NCBI GenBank assembly: GCA_030038035.1
Contig: JASHPP010000075.1
Coordinates: 1-7,183 of the forward strand
Direction: 5' to 3'
Source: Trebonia sp.
GTDB lineage: Bacteria > Actinomycetota > Actinomycetes > Streptosporangiales > Streptosporangiaceae
Length of the DNA stretch: 7,183 nucleotides
Part shown: positions 5,380 to 7,183 of the stretch, one piece after another
Layout: the number at the start of each line of letters is the position of its first letter
How positions within the stretch are numbered: position 1 is the first letter of the stretch
Position numbers and translations under genes: made by a program
The notes under the pieces: generated by a model
The model's input: the letters and a program-made list of their open reading frames with translations, nothing else
The model's database searches: none
What the model was told of the DNA's origin: nothing

Positions 5380-5408
5380 AGCCTAGCCGCCGTTCGCGAC
5401 CCGGTCAG
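5380..5408 (-). promoter_or_regulatory. Predicted tatA promoter
   Basis: On the minus strand CTGACC (plus 5403-5408) and TAGGCT (plus 5380-5385) are 17 bp apart. TAGGCT fits the TANNNT actinobacterial -10 and CTGACC resembles TTGACC with one change. The transcript would start near 5373, giving a leader of about 50 nt. The -35 box is the same DNA as the first GGTCAGGG repeat, so a protein bound there would block it. Confidence 0.45.
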
Positions 5409-5455
5409 GGCCCGCTGGCCCGGTCAGGGGTGCCCTAGGTCCCATCCCCCTGACC
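5400..5455. repeat. Three GGTCAGGG elements between tatA and the ABC exporter
   Basis: An 11-bp direct repeat, CCCGGTCAGGG, occurs at 5400-5410 and 5419-5429, offset by 19 bp (about two helical turns). A third copy is inverted (CCCTGACC, 5448-5455); together with the second copy it makes a perfect 9-bp inverted repeat (5422-5430 with 5447-5455) around a 16-nt spacer. No gene ends here, so a terminator is not expected; arrangement and position suggest operator sites in the divergent control region. The remaining bases up to the ATPase start hold no gene I can support. Confidence 0.45.
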
Positions 5456-5590
5456 CGCCTCGTCGCCCGCGGACAGTTGGTCCCGGCCGTCGGTGACCTC
5501 TGGTCCTGTCCTGGTCGCAGGCCCGCGGCCAGGCTGGATCTGGGCGTGATGAGGTCGCACCGTAAGTGGAACCGCGTAAGGGGCTGTGTC

Positions 5591-6635
5591 GTGGCCGGCT
5601 TGCAAACCGCGCGCCTGGGTCAGGCTGCTGATGGTCCGGGCGCTGCCGCCGAGACGGCGGTTGAGGTGTCGTCCCTGTCCAAGCGGTATGGGGCCATCGA
5701 GGCCGTCAGGGACGTGTCGTTTTCGATCAAGCGGGGCGAGGTGTTCGCGTTCCTTGGCCCGAACGGGGCGGGGAAGACGACCACGGTGCGGATGCTGTGC
5801 ACGCTGACCCGGCCAGGCGGCGGCCGCGTGCGGGTGGCGGGGTTTGACGTCGCGCGGCAGCCGGAGGCGGTGCGGCGCCGGATCGGGCTCGTGTTCCAGG
5901 AGCAGACACTGGATGACCGGCTGACGGCGGAGCAGAACCTGCGTTTCCACGCGGTCTTGTACCACGTCCCGCGCGCGCAGGTGGAGGAGCGGATCGGGCG
6001 CGTGCTGCGCCTGGTGGCGCTGGAGGATCGCCGGCATGACCTGGTGTCCACCTTCTCCGGCGGCATGGCCAGGCGGCTGGAGATCGCGCGCGGGATGCTG
6101 CACACCCCGGTGGTGCTGTTCCTTGATGAGCCGACCGTGGGCCTGGACCCGCAGACGCGGACGCTGGTGTGGGAGGACGTGCTGCGGCTGCGCCGGGAGG
6201 AGCAGACGACGATCTTCCTGACCACCCACTACATGGATGAGGCCGAGTACGCGGACCGGGTCGCGATCATCGACCACGGCCTGGTCGTGGCCACCGGCAC
6301 CCCGGACGAGCTGAAGCGCCAGGTCGGCGAGGACACGATCGAGCTGGTCACCGCCGACGACCCACCCGGCCGCCGCCGCCCACCTGGAGGCGGCCGGGTT
6401 CCGGGTGCGCCGCGGCGAGGAGGGGCTGGTGGTGTTCGCCGGGGACGCCGGGGACGGCGAGGCCGAGGTGCCCCGGCTCATCGAGACCGCCGGGGTGCGG
6501 GTCAGCAGCGTGCACGTGCACCGGCCCACGCTGGATGACGTGTTCCTGCACTTCACCGGGCGCCAGATCCGCGACCAGCACGCCGAGCGGGCGATGCCGC
6601 CGCGGGCCAGGGCGCGCATCGCCAGGCGGCGTTAG
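5591..6635 (+). CDS. DrrA-type ABC-2 exporter ATPase, frameshifted near 6362
   Basis: This is the nucleotide-binding subunit of a daunorubicin-resistance-type ABC-2 exporter, powering the permease encoded next. From GTG 5591 (AAGGGG seven to eight bases upstream) the motifs are Walker A GPNGAGKT (56-63), Q-loop VFQEQ (101-105), signature FSGGM (155-159), Walker B VVLFLDEPT (174-182) and switch His213 in TTHYMDE. After Asp257 the reading frame changes: the upstream frame becomes an Arg/Pro/Gly string ending at 6538, while the frame one base later continues a good family C terminus, including RPTLDDVFLHFTG, to TAG at 6635. Removing one C from the run at 6361-6363 restores a 347-aa protein of normal length. 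This is either a sequencing error or a true inactivating insertion. All catalytic motifs precede it, so a 315-aa product with a wrong tail could form. A farther GTG start at 5477 is less likely. Confidence 0.88.
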
Positions 6636-6644
6636 GAGGCTGTG

Positions 6645-7183
6645 ATGAACGGTGCCGTCCTCGACCTGCCGGGCAGGCCGCTTGCCGATGAGCGGGAGAG
6701 CCTGGGCGAGGAGCTGCGCACGGTCGGCATGGTATGGGAGCGGGAGGCGATCAGGTTCTTCCGCACCCGTGCCCGCGTCCTGTCCAGCTTCATCCAGCCG
6801 ATCCTGTTCCTGTTCGTGCTGGGTTACGGGATGAGCACGCTGGTGGGCACGACTGCCGGGTTTGACTTCAAGAAGTTCCTGTTCCCAGGGATCGTGGCCA
6901 TGACGGTCATGTCGACCGCCCTGTCGTCGGCGATCTCGATCGTGTGGGACAGGGAGTTCGGGTTCCTGCGGGAGATGCTGGTGGCCCCGGTCAGCCGCAT
7001 GTCGCTGGTGTCAGGCAAGACACTCGGCGGGGCCAGCATCGCCACCGTCCAGGGCACGATCATGCTGGCCCTCGCCCCGCTGATCGGGGTGCGCCTGACC
7101 CCGCTGCTCGTGGCGAAGGTCATCGGCCTTGAGCTGCTCATGGCGGTTTCCCTCACCGCGTTCGGGGTGCTCGTGGCCAGCCA
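6645..7183 (+). CDS. DrrB-type ABC-2 transporter permease (3' end outside window)
   Basis: The first 179 codons of an ABC-2 membrane permease are present and the frame is open at the right edge. AGGAGG (6634-6639) overlaps the TAG stop of the ATPase gene and lies five bases before ATG 6645, so the two genes are probably translationally coupled; a GTG directly before the ATG is an equivalent start. The protein has a soluble N terminus (1-45), then hydrophobic helices at about 46-66, 82-101, 126-148 and 156-179. The conserved cytoplasmic loop WDREFGFLREMLVAPVSR (101-118), typical of DrrB/NodJ-type permeases, is intact. A full protein would be about 260-290 aa with six helices. It should pair with the preceding ATPase to export a hydrophobic compound such as an antibiotic or lipid; the substrate is unknown. 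Confidence 0.9.
   Translation, partial: MNGAVLDLPGRPLADERESLGEELRTVGMVWEREAIRFFRTRARVLSSFIQPILFLFVLGYGMSTLVGTTAGFDFKKFLFPGIVAMTVMSTALSSAISIVWDREFGFLREMLVAPVSRMSLVSGKTLGGASIATVQGTIMLALAPLIGVRLTPLLVAKVIGLELLMAVSLTAFGVLVAS

Noticed and set aside
5556..5611. ECF-sigma-type GGAAC promoter before the ABC ATPase
   Set aside because: The GGAAC near 5569 would place its -10 on or after the GTG start at 5591, so it cannot drive this gene as annotated.
5435..6619. Minus-strand open frame of 394 codons opposite the ABC ATPase
   Set aside because: The plus strand encodes unmistakable Walker A, signature and Walker B motifs, and the minus reading has no recognisable fold. It stays open because of high GC content.
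1..7183. CRISPR array, insertion sequence, toxin-antitoxin pair or defence island
   Set aside because: No regularly spaced repeats, transposase motifs, terminal inverted repeats or recognisable defence or toxin genes were found on either strand.

Overview
The window is GC-rich DNA with a strong G/C preference at third codon positions, GTG as well as ATG starts, and TANNNT-type -10 hexamers. This fits a high-GC actinobacterium of the streptomycete/streptosporangial kind; the genus cannot be told from this sequence. It is an ordinary chromosomal patchwork of small transcription units around a tRNA gene, with an unusual density of broken genes. I see no transposase, integrase, CRISPR array, phage gene or coherent novel defence system.

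Layout from left to right. (1) 1-1161: an upstream region with a GC-rich inverted repeat and a GGAATATTCC palindrome, then a complete aminoglycoside-phosphotransferase-fold kinase (+). (2) 1243-1551: the N-terminal third of a metallo-beta-lactamase-fold hydrolase (+), with a good ribosome binding site but stopping just after the HxHxDH motif. (3) 3596-1573 (-): a likely two-gene operon of a MetE-C-type zinc methyltransferase homologue followed by a dienelactone hydrolase family protein, with a plausible promoter in front. (4) 3750-3989: inverted repeats, a 44-nt element that looks like a tRNA 5' half closed by its own acceptor-like stem, and a clear tRNA-Val(UAC). (5) 4010-4972: three remnants: the C-terminal half of a MarR regulator (-), an unrecognised coding-like fragment (+), and an antibiotic-biosynthesis-monooxygenase-like domain without a start codon (-). 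(6) 5321-4974 (-): tatA of the Tat secretion system. (7) 5591-7183 (+): a DrrA/DrrB-type ABC-2 drug-export pair. The ATPase gene carries an apparent one-base insertion in a C run at 6361-6363, and the permease gene runs off the right edge.

How the genes relate. The methyltransferase homologue and the hydrolase probably share a transcript and may belong to one small-molecule pathway of unknown substrate. The ATPase and permease should form one membrane exporter. tatA and the exporter are divergent, and the 269 bp between them hold three copies of an 8-bp element, one lying on the predicted tatA -35 box, so shared regulation is possible. The cluster of remnants beside the tRNA suggests past deletion or recombination. 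The most notable items are the T-armless tRNA-like element, the frameshift in the ABC ATPase, and the repeats between tatA and the exporter.
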